Source: Prorocentrum cordatum | Taxonomy: Eukaryota > Sar > Dinophyceae > Prorocentrales > Prorocentraceae | Assembly (NCBI GenBank): GCA_963575745.1 | Contig: CAUYUJ010005703.1 | Coordinates: forward strand, 137,001-201,000 | Direction: 5' to 3' | Length of the DNA: 64,000 nucleotides | In this document: positions 29,380 through 39,727 of the stretch, piece by piece | Layout: every line of letters begins with the position of its first letter | Numbering within the stretch: the stretch's first letter is position 1 | The notes under the pieces: generated by a model | The model's database searches: none | Told to the model about the DNA's origin: nothing | The model's input: only the letters and a program-made list of their open reading frames with translations | Position numbers and translations under genes: made by a program

Positions 29380-30341
29380 ATGGAGCTGCGCGACGGCGCG
29401 ATGGCACACGGCATGCTGGAGGCGGCGGTCAGGGCTGCGGCAGGGTCGGGGGCTGATACGGCGGCGGCGGTGGCGGGAGCGGTGGCGTCGGCCATCCTCC
29501 TGGCCAACGCCGCCGCGGTCTTCCGGGATGGCCTTGCTGCTGGGTGGGACCATGCCCTTCAGGAGGCGGCGCGGGCTCAGGCGGGGCTGGCTCCTGGGAA
29601 GTGGCAAGGCGCCGCGAACCAGGAGGCGGCCGCGGACGAGCTCCTCGCCGCGCTGGGGGTGCTAGGAGGCGCCGAGGCAGAGGGGCCAGATGGCTCTTGA
29701 CAGGCGGCGAGGAAAGGCAAGAGTGCCCCCTGCAGGCGAGGCGGACCAGCTTCGCGCACTCCACGGCGTTCAGCGCGCTGGAGGACGAGGGCGGCAGAGA
29801 ACAGGAGGAGGTCGCGAACGACGGCGACCGGGAAGACGCCTGTGTAGGCGGCAAATGCGAGGAGGGCGTCGCGGGCCCAGAGGCCGCGGCGGTCGGCAAG
29901 GGGCAGAAGGACCAGGACGACGACGCCGTGCTCAGCGACTCGATCCGCCTGGCCGAGCAGGAGGCAGCCGAGCTGGCGGGCGCAACTCAGGGCACGGGGG
30001 GGCAGGAGGACAGGGAGCGGGCGAAGCGAACCTGGAGCCGAATGCTGGGCCTCGAACCCGACTCCGACGAGGCCGAGGACGTCCACGAGGAGTCTGAGGA
30101 CACCGACGACGAGGAGCTGGCCAGCAATGAGCGCCTTCGGCAGGCCTACCTCCGCACGATGGAGGAGGCCAACGAGGCGGCGAGTGAGGAATCGGCGGCA
30201 AGGGAGCAGGCGGTCGCGACCCACGGCGGCTGGGGCCCTGGCGGCGGCGGCAGGACCTCTGGTGGTGGCGGCGGAGGGCCTGACGGCGGCGGCCAGGGGC
30301 AGAAGGCGCCGTGGTGGGCGTCGCCGAGGCTGCCGCCGTGA
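29380..30341 (+). pseudogene. Acidic hypothetical protein, retrogene with one frame slip
   Basis: The ATG at 29380 opens a frame of 106 codons, MELRDGAMAHGMLEAAVRAA, Ala-rich and helical, with AVASAILLANAAAVFRDGLA. It ends at 29700. The overlapping frame (to 30341) continues the sense from about 29690, reading ARWLLTGGEERQECP, then acidic repeats DSDEAEDVHEESEDTDDEEL and a Gly-rich tail. A one-base slip near GGGGCCAGATGG would join them into about 310 residues. Relict leader upstream, no introns evident and CAT repeats on both sides suggest an inserted mRNA copy. The function is unknown; the acidic C-terminus could suit a chromatin or RNA partner. Confidence 0.45.
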
Positions 30342-30555
30342 CGGCGGGAGGGACGGGGCGGCGGGCAGCGACGCCTGGGCCCGTGGGACGGCGGCCCGAG
30401 GGCGGCCGAGGTCGGGCGGTTCGGGGTTAGCCGTCAAACCCCCCCCGTGTCATGCGGTGCCTCCGCTCCGAGCTCATTCTCGGCGTGCGGAGGGGTCAGA
30501 ACCCTGCGCGGGCAGATTGCCTGAGCGGCGCGCGCGGTCTCGCGCGTGCGCGGCT

Positions 30556-30615
30556 CAGCATCATGATCATCAACACCGTCAGCATCGTCATCGTCACCAT
30601 CATTACTGTCACTGC

Positions 30616-30688
<73 letters not shown>

Positions 30689-30745
30689 GTCAGCAGCAGC
30701 AGCAGCAGCATCAGCATCATCATCATCAGCAGCATCATCATTATC

Positions 30746-30779
<34 letters not shown>

Positions 30780-31104
30780 TCAGCATCATCATCATCATCG
30801 TCATCATCATCCTCATCATCATAAGCATCATCACCATCACCACCATCATCATCAGCATCCTCGGCATCATCATCACCATCACCATCAGCATCGTCATCAC
30901 CATCATCATCGGCATCATCACCATCATCATCACCATCAGCATCGTCATCACCATCATCAGCAGCACCATCATCACCATCAGCATCGGCATCACCATCAGC
31001 ATCATCATCACCCTCATCCTCATCCTCATCATTATCATCATCAGCATGATCATCATCGTCATCACCCTCATCATCATCATCATCGTCATCATCATCAGCA
31101 TCCT

Positions 31105-31170
<66 letters not shown>

Positions 31171-31176
31171 TATCAG

Positions 31177-31209
<33 letters not shown>

Positions 31210-31227
31210 ACTCAGCACCATCCTCAG

Positions 31228-31262
<35 letters not shown>

Positions 31263-31460
31263 GCATCAGCATCGTCATCATCATCCTCATCATCATCAGC
31301 AGCCTTATTATCATCACCCTCACCAACATCAGCAGCAGCAGCACCACCACCGTCATCCTCGCCATCCCCGTAAACGTCATCACCGTCAGAGCCATCGTCA
31401 TCCCAAACCGCCAACATCATCACCGTCACTGTCGTCACTGCGATCGTCATCACTGCCACC
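30556..31460 (+). repeat. (CAT)n array, about 0.9 kb
   Basis: CAT repeats with CAC/CAG/CGT interruptions, including a run of about 25 pure CAT units near 30616-30690. It resumes the pattern of 27.31-29.30 kb after the GC-rich insert. The long frames (570 and 413 codons) are repeat products. Confidence 0.97.
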
Positions 31461-31589
31461 GCCACCACCAGCTCTATTATCCCCCCTGCCCCCCTCGGCC
31501 ACCCGCCTCCAGGCACACGAGCGGCGTGGCGTCCGTCGGCCCAACCTCGGGACTCCCGAGGCATCGCGCGCGCGCGCTCGTGGCCCGCC

Positions 31590-31795
31590 AAGGGCCCTCG
31601 GAGATCCGCGAGGGCCCCACGGAGGGCCTCGGAGGCCCTCGGGGACCATCGGCGGTCTTCGGGGACACTCGGAGGCTCCTGTGGAGACCCTGAGGGACCC
31701 CTCGGCGGCCCTCGGATACCCGTCGGCGGCCGCCGGAGGCCCCCGGAAGCCGTCTGGAGACCCCCATCGGACCATCAAGGGCTTGGGGGCCGCCT
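31590..31795. repeat. CTCGGAGG-type degenerate repeat
   Basis: Short units such as GGCCCTCGGAG, CCTCGGGGACCATCGGCGGT and ACACTCGGAGGCTCC repeat about every 10-15 bases. The structure is like the CTTGG-type repeats at 53-54 kb but with CTCGG. It is GC-rich and non-coding. Confidence 0.7.
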
Positions 31796-31870
31796 CGGGC
31801 GCGCGCGTGCAGCGGCACGGCCTCGCGCAGTCACTCTAGAAAGTCCAGGCCCCCCCCCCTCCACCCTTGT

Positions 31871-31980
31871 TTGTTCCCAACCATCCTGTGATGTTGGGTC
31901 CTCGTTTCGAAGCGACGGTCCCCGGGTTCCTCCTTCCTTCCTTCCTCCTCCTCCCTCCTCCTCCTCCCCCTCCTCCCATG
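31871..31980 (+). repeat. Boundary motif copy 2 and CTC tract of array B
   Basis: The motif TTCCCAACCATCCTGTGATG, then TTGGGTCCTCGTTTCGA, is followed by GACGGTCCCC and a CTTCC/CTCCTCC tract. Array B begins right after. Confidence 0.8.
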
Positions 31981-31984
31981 CTTT

Positions 31985-33352
31985 GCCTCTGCCCTCCGCA
32001 TGTCCACCATTTCGGCGCAGACCTTACACGTTTCGTGGCCCCATAGGGAGCTCCACCGAAGGCCCCAGTGGCACCGCCCGCATGCGTCAGCCACCACCCA
32101 GCACAGCGCTTCGTGGGCCCATGGGGAACTCCACCGAAGGTCCCAGTGGCACCGCCTGCATGTGTCAGCCACCACCCAGCACAGCGCTTCGTGGCCCCAT
32201 AAGCAGCTCCACCGAAGGCCCCACTGGCACCGCCCGCATGCGTCCGCCGCCACACAGCACAGCGCTTCGTGGCCCCATAAGGGGCTCCACCGAAGGCCCC
32301 AGTGGCACCGCCCGCATGCGTCCACTACCACCCAGTACAGCGCTTCGTGGCCCCATAGGGAGATCCACCAACGGCCCCAGTGGCACCGCCAACATGCGTC
32401 AGCCACCACCCAGCACAGCGCTTCGTGGGCCCGTAAGGAGTTCAACCGAAGGCCCCGCTGGCACCGCCCGCATGCGTCAGCAACCACCCAGCACAGCGCT
32501 TCGTGGGCCCATAAGGAGCTCCACCGAAGGCCCCAGTGGCACCGCCCGCATTCGTCAGCCACCACCCAGCACAGCGCTTCGTGGCCCCATAGGGGGCTCC
32601 ACCGAAGGTCCTAGTGGCACCGCCCGCATGCGTCCGCCACCACCCAATACAGCGCTTCGTGGCCCCGTAAGGAGCTCCCCGGAAAGACCCCAGTGGCACC
32701 GCCCGCATGCGTTGGCCACCACCCAGCACGGCGCTTCGCGCGGCCCCATTGATTGGGAGCTCCACCAAGCCCCAATGGCACCGCCCGCATGCGCCCCCCA
32801 AACCCAGCACAGCGTTCCGTGGCCCCGCAGGGAGCTCCAGTGGTCCGCCCGCATGCGACCCCCCACCCAGTACAGCGCTTCGTAGGCCAATACGGAGCTC
32901 AACCAGTGGCACCGCCCGCCTGCGTCCCCCGTCCCAACACAGCGCTTCGTGGCCCCATAGGGAGCTCCACCGAAGGTCCCACTGGCACCGCCCGCATGCG
33001 TCGGCCACCACCCAGTACGACGTTTCGTGGTCCCGTAGAGAGCTCCACTGAAAGACCCCACTGGCACCGCCCGCCTGCGTCTCCCCCAACTTGTACAGCG
33101 CTTTGTGGCCTCATCGGGAGCTCCAGCGAGGGGCAACGCCCGCATGCGTCCGCCACACCCAGTACAGCGTTTCGTGGCCTATAGGGAGCCCTACCGAAGG
33201 CCCCAGTGGCACCGCCCGCATGCGTCTCCCACCCATTACGGCACCTCCCTCACGCGTTTCGTGGTCCCATAGGGAGCTCCACCGAAAGCGGCACCCAAAA
33301 CGCGTTACTCACAACTGCATGTGGTTGGTCCTTCGCAAGGATAATTTGTTGG
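31985..33352 (-). repeat. Minisatellite array B, period 78 bp, about 16 units
   Basis: The landmark GCTTCGTGG recurs every 78 bases at 32108, 32186, 32264, 32342, 32420, 32498, 32576 and 32654; later units are more diverged. Units contain GGGAGCTCCACCGAAGGCCC, CAGTGGCACCGCCCGCATGC and GTCAGCCACCACCCAGCACA. It is the inverted counterpart of array C at 37.03-38.89 kb, including its outer flank near 33.30-33.35 kb. The 204-300-codon frames are repeat products. Confidence 0.97.
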
Positions 33353-33404
33353 GGGGGTGTTGTCTGGAGGCCGCCCTGGGATTCTTGGTCCCATTCTCTG
33401 GAGG

Positions 33405-33730
33405 TCACTAAGACCGCCTCCCCCTGGAGATCGCATGTGCAAATTGAAATAAAAACTGGATTCCCCTGGATCTCTCGTAAATCGGAAGAAGTACTGGCTC
33501 CCCCTGGAGCTCGCATGTGTAAATCGGAATGAATACCCGCTGCCCCAGGAGCCCGCGTATGTGAATCGGATACGTACCGGCTGCCCCAGTCCGGAATAGG
33601 CAACGACTCCCTCAGGAGCTCTCGTACATCAGAACAAGTACCGGCTCCCCAAAGAGCTCGTGTGTGAATCGAAATGAATACCGCCCCCCAGGAACTCGCA
33701 TGTGTACATTGAAATAAGTAGCGCCCCTCT
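33405..33730. repeat. Tandem repeat, period about 45 bp, about seven units
   Basis: Phrases CCCCTGGAGCTCGCATGTGT, AAATCGGAATGAATACC and close variants recur seven times. The spacing is irregular (40-50 bases). No coding sense is seen. Confidence 0.75.
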
Positions 33731-34076
33731 GGGACCCCTGAAGGTGATGGGCGAGCTGGGAATGATTTCGACTTGCCGCGGGAAGTATCGATCCACGCGC
33801 CCACTCTCCCGACGGAAGGGGGAGGGTGCAGAACCGGAGGCTCACGCAGGACCCAGAAAACAAACAACCTCCTCCTTCTCCTCCACTTCCTCTTCGTTGT
33901 ATCATTATTCTTATGATTGGTAGTAATGTTACTGTTAATCATAATATTACTATTAGTCGTAGTTACTGTTCGTATGTTGAGTATCCGTCTGGTTAGTAAT
34001 ACTCTTCTGCTAGATATTGTAATGACTATTGTTGTTGCTATTTTTCTCGCAGTAGAATTACCGTGCGTTGTATGAT

Positions 34077-34175
34077 TATTCCCAACCCTCCTGCGTTGGG
34101 TTCTCGTTTTGAATAGAGCACTGCTCGCGCGAACCTTCCTTCCTTCCCGTCCCTCTCTCCCCCCCTGTCTTTTAC
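34077..34175 (+). repeat. Boundary motif copy 3 and pyrimidine tract of array E
   Basis: ATTCCCAACCCTCCTGCGTT, then GGGTTCTCGTTTTGAA, is followed by CCTTCCTTCCTTCCCGTCCC. The 102-bp array starts after TTTTACCTGGCTCGTCGCTG. The preceding 33.88-34.07 kb is AT-rich with no recognisable content. Confidence 0.8.
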
Positions 34176-34179
34176 CTGG

Positions 34180-35470
34180 CTCGTCGCTGCGTTTCGAGGG
34201 CTGCTGGGGGCTGCGATCTGTGAGACTGTCGCCACTTTCGAGGGCTGCTGGGGGGCCGAGCGCAGTGGGCACCCGCGGCGGATTCAAATGGGACCTCGCC
34301 ATCCCTGCGGGGCTGCGATCTGTGAAGCTGTCGCCACTTTCGAGGCCTGCTGGGGGGCCCAGCACAGTGTGTACCCACGGCGGATTCAAATGGGACCTCG
34401 CCGTCCCTGGGGGGCTGCGATCTGTGAAACTGTCGCCACTTTCGAGGGCTGCTGGGGGACCCAGCACAGTGGGCACCTACGGCGGATTCAAATGGGACCT
34501 CGCCATCCCTGGTGGGCTGCGATCTGTGACACTGTCGCCACTTTCGAGGCCTGCTGGGGGGCCCAGCACAGTGGGCACCCACGGCGGATTCAAATGGGAC
34601 CTCGCCATCCTTGGGGGGCTGCGATCTGTGAAACTGTCGCCACTTTCGAGGGCTGCTCGGGGGCCCAGCTCAGTGGGCACCCACGGCGGATTCAAATGGG
34701 ACCTCGCCATCCCTGGTGGGCTGCGATCTGTGAAACTGTCGCCAGTTTCGAGGCCTGCTGGGGGGCCCAGCACAGTGGGTACCCACGGCGGATTCAAGCT
34801 AGACCTCGCCATCCCTGGAGGGGGCTGCGATCTGTGAAACTGTCGCCACTTTCTTACCTCGCTCGTCGCTGCGTTTCGAGGGCTGCTGGGGGCTGCGATC
34901 TGTGAAACTGTCGCCAGTTTCGAGGGCTGCTGGGGGGCCCAGCACAGTGGGTACTCACCGCATACTCAAATGGGACCTCGCCATCCTTGGGGGGCTGCGA
35001 TCTTTGAAACTGTCGCCACTTTCGAGGCCTGCTGGGGGGCCCAGCACAGTGGGCACCCACGGCGGATTCAAATGGGACCTCGCCATCCCTGGGGGGCTGC
35101 GATCTGTGAAACCGTCGCCACTTTCGAGGGCTGCTGAGGGGCCCAGCACAGTGGGCACTCACCGCAGACTCAAATGGGACCTCGCCATCCCTGGTGGGCT
35201 GCGATCTGTGACACTGTCGCCCCTTTCGAGGGCTGCTGAGGGGCCCAACACAGTGGGCACTCACCGCAGACTCATATTAGACCTCGCCATCCTTGGGGGG
35301 CTGCGATCTGTGAAACTGTCGCTACTTTCGAGGGCTGCTGAGGGGCCCAGCACAGTGGGTACTCACCGCAGACTCAGATTAGACCTCGCCATCCCTGGGG
35401 GGCTGCGATCTGTGAAACTGTCGCCACTTTCGAGGGCTGCTGAGGGGCACAGCACAGTGGGCTTCCCGCA
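34180..35470 (+). repeat. Minisatellite array E, period 102 bp, about 12 units
   Basis: The landmark CTGCGATCTGTGA recurs at 34211, 34313, 34415, 34517, 34619 and so on. A unit has ACTGTCGCCACTTTCGAGG, a G/C-variable CTGCTGGGGGGCCCAGCACA, GTGGGCACCCACGGCGGATT and CAAATGGGACCTCGCCATCC. In the left half, units alternate GAGGGCTGC and GAGGCCTGC. The array has two blocks (34180-34853 and 34856-35470), each starting with the leader TTACCTGGCTCGTCGCTG or TTACCTCGCTCGTCGCTG. Open frames are products of the 34-codon period. Confidence 0.97.
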
Positions 35471-35864
35471 CGTCTTTCTCCTGCTCTTCGTTCCCCACTC
35501 CCCATGTCCTCTTCGAGCCTGTAGTTGTCGCCCCTCGTTCTTGTATGGTTCTCCTGCGCATCATGCCATTGGCGCGTGTCCCAAGTAGCTTACAGATCAA
35601 ACAACGGACCCTGCAATTTGATTGTCCGTGCAAGTTTCGGTCAACTCCTCGTTTCCCATGATACGAATGGGTTGGGTTCGTCACAGGGCAATTCGTTTTC
35701 TTGATTTTTTTTAAATAGTACTATGATTCGTATGGTATCATTATTAGTACTGGTGTTACTACTATTAGTACGTATGATTTGTTTTCTTCTGAATATTAGT
35801 ATTCGAATGATGGTTCTCATTGTTCCTACTATTCGTGCTCACGTTATAATTATTATTCGTCTTC

Positions 35865-36715
35865 TCCTTCTTCCTCTCCTTTTCCTTCTCCTCCTCCTCA
35901 TTCCTCCTCCTCCTTCCTCCTCCTTCCTCCTTCTCAATTCCTTGTTCCTTATAGGTAACTTCTCCCTGTCACACCCCGAAACAAGTTTTTAGGGCGGGCC
36001 GGGCGTTTCGCCTGAGACTTCCTCACCACTTATGATTTTGACACTTCAAAAATTGACAACCGTTTCACAAATGGAGAGCGGATGGTTTTCATAAAATGTG
36101 GCTCTCGCCTTAGCGCCGCGCGCATGTGTTCTAAAAATGCAAGAGCTTCACGGGTTGCGGATAAACTGTTTTCGCATGTGGCTCTCGATGTAACGCCGCG
36201 CAAATTCGCTCCGAAAATTGCAGGAGCTTCACGGATTAAGGATGACCCGTTTTCAAAATGTGGCTCTCGCCTTAGCGCCGCGCACATTCGTTTTGAAAGC
36301 TTGCAAGAGCTTCACGGATTGAGGGCGATTTCAAAATGTGGCTCTCGCCATAGCGCCGCGCACACTCGTACATTAACTTTACACGAATTTCACGGATTCC
36401 CACGATCAACGTACCAAAAATGGTGTTTTGGAAGGACTCGGAATTTGTGGGCGAAACAGTTACGTTGATTCGCGGTGTTGAAATCCCAAGAGTGGCGTTC
36501 TGGCACGATCCAGGATCGTCAAGACGCAACAGTCAAATTGATCCGTGGCGTTGGAATCCCGAAAACAAGGTTTGGGCATGCTTCTGGGTCTTCAAACGGT
36601 TGTCTTCCAACGAGGCAGCTCCCTCAATGGAAATGAATCGTTGTAGGGGCCTATTAAAAGAGAGCTTAGAGGGAGGGTGTATTCCAACATCGTTGATGGC
36701 TCTTGGGTTTACGCT
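35865..36715 (+). repeat. Repeat cassette copy 2 (complete)
   Basis: Modules in order: CTC tract 35868-35942, splice-acceptor-like TTCCTTATAG followed by GTAAC (35945-35959), head GGGCGGGCCGGGCGTTTCGC (35993 onward), four to five units of about 75-85 bp with AAAATGTGGCTCTCGCCTTA and AGCGCCGCGCACATTCG (36060-36410), then a spacer 36411-36715 ending in GAGGGAGGGTGTATTCCAAC. Copy 3 follows at once. No coding signal. Confidence 0.9.
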
Positions 36716-37028
36716 GGTACTCCTCCTCCTCCTCCTTCCTGCTCCTCCTCCTCCTCCGCTTCCTCCGTTCTTTTTCCTTACAGGTAACCCCTCCCGGTCG
36801 CAGCCCGAGGCCGGTCGAAAGGGCGGGCCAGGCGTTTCGCCTGAGAATTCCCCACCACTTATGACTTCGAAGCTTACAAAATTGACAAACATTTCACAGA
36901 TGGAGGGCGGGTGCTTTTCAAAATGTGGCTCTCGCCTTAGCACCGCGCACATCCGTTTCAAAAAAGTGCAAGAGCTTCGCGGATTGAGGGCGGGCAGTCT
37001 TCAAAATGTCGCGCATTCGTTAAATAAT
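36716..37028 (+). repeat. Repeat cassette copy 3 (truncated)
   Basis: CTC tract 36718-36770, acceptor-like TTCCTTACAG followed by GTAAC (36774-36788), CCGAGGCCGGTCGAAAGGGC and the head (36822-36850), then one to two array units to 37028. There it is broken by the edge of array C. Confidence 0.9.
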
Positions 37029-38890
37029 CCTGGCGAAGGACCAAGCAATATGCAGTTGTAAATAACGCGTTGTGGGTGCCGCTTTCAGTTGAGCTCCCCT
37101 CGGGGCCACGAAATGCGTGAGGAAGGTGCCGTAATGAGTGGGGGAGACGCATGTGGGCGGTGCCACTGGGGCCTTCGATGGGACTCCCTATGGGCCACGA
37201 AACGCTGTACTGTGGCGGACGCATGCCGGCCCTCGCTGGAGCTCCCGATGAGGCCACGAAACGTTGTATTCGTTGGGGGCGACGCATGCGGGCGGTGCCA
37301 CTGGGGCCTTTCAGTGGAGCTCCCTACGGGGCTACGAAACGCTGTACTGGGTGGCGGCCGACGCATGCGGGCGGTGCCAGTGGGGGCTTCAGTGGAGCTC
37401 CCTATGGGGCCACGAAACAACGAAACGCTGTACTGGGTGAGGCGTCGCATGCGGACGGTGACACCGGGGCCTTCGGTGGAGCTCTTTATGAGCCCACGAA
37501 ACACTGCACTGGGTGAGGGGTCGCATGCGGGCGGACCACTGGAGCTCCCTACGGGGCCACGGAACGCTGTGCTGGGTTGGGGGGACGCATGCGGGCGCTC
37601 CCACTGGGGCTTGGTGGAGCTCCCGATCCATGGGGCCGCGCGAAATGCTGCACTTGGTGGTGACCGACGCATGCGGGCGGTGCCACAGGGGTCTTTCTGT
37701 TGAGCTCCCTACGGGACCACGAAACGCTGTACTGGGTGGTGGCTGACGCATGTGGGCGGAGCACTGGAGCTCCATACAGGGCCACGAAACGCTGTGCTGG
37801 GTTGGGGGGACGCATGGTGCCACTGGGGCTTGGTGGAGCTCCCAATCGATGGGGCCGTGCGAAATGCAGTATGGGGTGGTGGAAGACGCATGCGGGCGGT
37901 GCCACAGGGATCTTTCTGTGGAGCCCCCTATGGGGCCACGAAACGCTGTACTGGGCGGTGGCTGACGCATGCGGACGGTGTCACTGGGTCCTTCGGTGGA
38001 GCCCTCTTCTGGGGCCACGAAACGCTGTGCCGGGTGGTAGTGGACGCATGCGGGCGGTGCCAGTGGGGCCTTCGGTTGAACTCCCTACGGGCCCACGAAG
38101 CGCTGTGCTGGGTGGTGGCTGACGCACGTTGGCGGTGCCACTGGGGCCGTTGGTGGAGTTCCCTATGGGGCCACGAAACGCTGTACTGGGTGGTGGCTGA
38201 CGCAAGCGGGCGGTCCCACTGGGACCTTCCGTGGAACTCTCTATGGGATCACGAAACGCTGTACTGGGTGGTGGCTGACGCATGCGGGCGGTGCCGGCGG
38301 GGCCGTCGGTGAAACTTCCAATGAGGCCACGAAACGCTGTACTGCATGGGTGGTGGCTGACGCGTGCGGGCGGTCCCACTGGGACCTTCGGTGGAGCCCC
38401 CTTCCGGGGCCACGAAACGCTGTGCTGGTTGGTGGCCGACGCATGCGGGCGGTTCCACTGGGACCTTCGTTGGAGTGCCCGATGGGGCCACGAAGCGTCT
38501 ACTGGGTGGTGGCTGACGCATGCGGGCGGTGCCATTGGGGCCGTCCGTGAAGCCCCCTTCCGGGGCCACGAAACGCTGTGCTGGGTGGTGGATGACGCAT
38601 GCGGGCGGTCCCACTGGGATCTTCGGTCCCGATGGGCCCACGAAGCGCTGTACTGGGTGGTAGCTGACGCATGCGGGCGGTGCCACTCGAGCCTTCGGTG
38701 GAGCCCCTGATGGGGCCACGAGACGCTGTGCTGGGTGGTGGCTGGCGCACGCGGGCGGTCCCACTGGGACCTTCCGTGGAGCTCTCTATGGGGCCACGAC
38801 ACGCTGTACTGGGTGGTGGTTGACGCATGCGGGCGGTGCCACTGGGGCCTTCGGTGCAGCTCCCTATGGGGCCACGAAGCGTGTGACGGG
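37029..38890 (+). repeat. Minisatellite array C, period 78 bp, about 23 units
   Basis: Reverse complement of array B in unit sequence and in flank. Units hold GACGCATGCGGGCGGTGCCA, CTGGGGCCTTCGGTGGAGCT, CCCTATGGGGCCACGAAACG and CTGTACTGGGTGGTGGC. Variant units with GATGGGGCCG(C/T)GCGAAATGC occur at about 37630 and 37850, spaced near three units, which marks a higher-order repeat. The last unit passes into GTGTGACGGGTGTGCCAGAG, like array A. Confidence 0.97.
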
Positions 38891-38914
38891 TGTGCCAGAG
38901 TGAGGTGAATGACG

Positions 38915-39078
38915 GGAGGGGGGAGGAGGAGCAGGAGGAGAAGGAGGAGGAGGAGAAGGAGGAGGAGGAGGACGACGACGAGGACGAGGACGATGACGAG
39001 GAGGACGAGGAGGAGGAGGAGAGGAGGAACGCGGGGACCGTCTGTTCAAAACAAGGACCCACCACCACAGGATGGTTG
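38915..39078 (-). repeat. Polypurine tract and boundary motif copy 4 of array C
   Basis: A GGAGGAGGAG/GACGAGGAC tract (38915-39027) is followed by the reverse complement of the boundary motif (TTCAAAACAAGGACCCACCA, then CAGGATGGTTGGAAAAAA). This is the mirror image of the entry to array B. Confidence 0.85.
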
Positions 39079-39084
39079 GAAAAA

Positions 39085-39700
39085 ATACCAGAGTTCTGCG
39101 GGCTGAGGGAAGGCCGTTTTCAAAATGTGGCTGTTGCCCTAGCGCCGCGCACATTCGTTTCAACAATGTGCAAGAGGTTTGCGGATTGAGGGCGGGTAGT
39201 TTTCAACATGTGGCTCTCACCCTAGCGCAGCGCACGCTCAACTTAACCAACTGCACGGGTTTCACGGATTGAGGGCGGCTCATTTTCGAAATATGGCTCT
39301 CGCATTAGCGCCGCGCTCATTCCTTTTCAACAGTTGCAAGAGTTTCACTGGTCCTGATGGTCAGCGTGTCAAAAATTTCATCTGTCAGCGATTCAGGATT
39401 GCCAGGGCGCAACAATTTCGTTGGTTCGCGGTGTTGAAGTCCCAGGGATTGCTGTCTGGCACTATTCACGATCGCCAAGACGTAACAAGCAAATCAACTT
39501 GTGGCGTTGATGTCCTGAGAATTGTGGCTTGGCACGCTTCAGGATGTTCAGTCGGCTGTCAATCAACGGGGCAAGTCCCTCAATGGAAATGATCCGTTGC
39601 AGTGGCCTATGAAGAGGGATCGTGGAGGGAGGGTGTATTTCAACATCGTTGATGAGCCTTTTGTTTACACTGGTCCTCCTCCTCCTCCTCCTCCTCCCAC
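39085..39700 (+). repeat. Repeat cassette copy 4, ending in a CTC tract
   Basis: Array units with AAAATGTGGCT, AGCGCCGCGCACATTCG and TTGCGGATTGAGGGCGG (39108-39355). The spacer with TGGCACTATTCACGATCGCC and GGAGGGAGGGTGTATTTCAA follows (39356-39670), then CTC repeats 39672-39698. Instead of the usual head, a spliced-leader end follows. Confidence 0.88.
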
Positions 39701-39706
39701 TCCCTT

Positions 39707-39727
39707 GCCTCATCATTTTGGCTCAAG
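39707..39727 (+). other. Relict spliced leader (DinoSL-like)
   Basis: CATTTTGGCTCAAG at 39714-39727 is an exact match to the last 14 bases of the dinoflagellate spliced leader; the upstream 7 bases match only in part (16 of 21 overall). It directly follows a CTC tract, and an open frame begins in it. This is the strongest leader match in the window. Confidence 0.65.

Noticed and set aside
30600-31260. CRISPR-like regular spacing in CAT and minisatellite arrays
   Set aside because: There are no constant repeats separated by unique spacers; the units are contiguous tandem repeats.
30127-31839. 570-codon plus-strand frame and 413-codon neighbour
   Set aside because: They translate the CAT array into poly-His and poly-Ile. 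All frames on both strands are open, so length is no evidence of coding.
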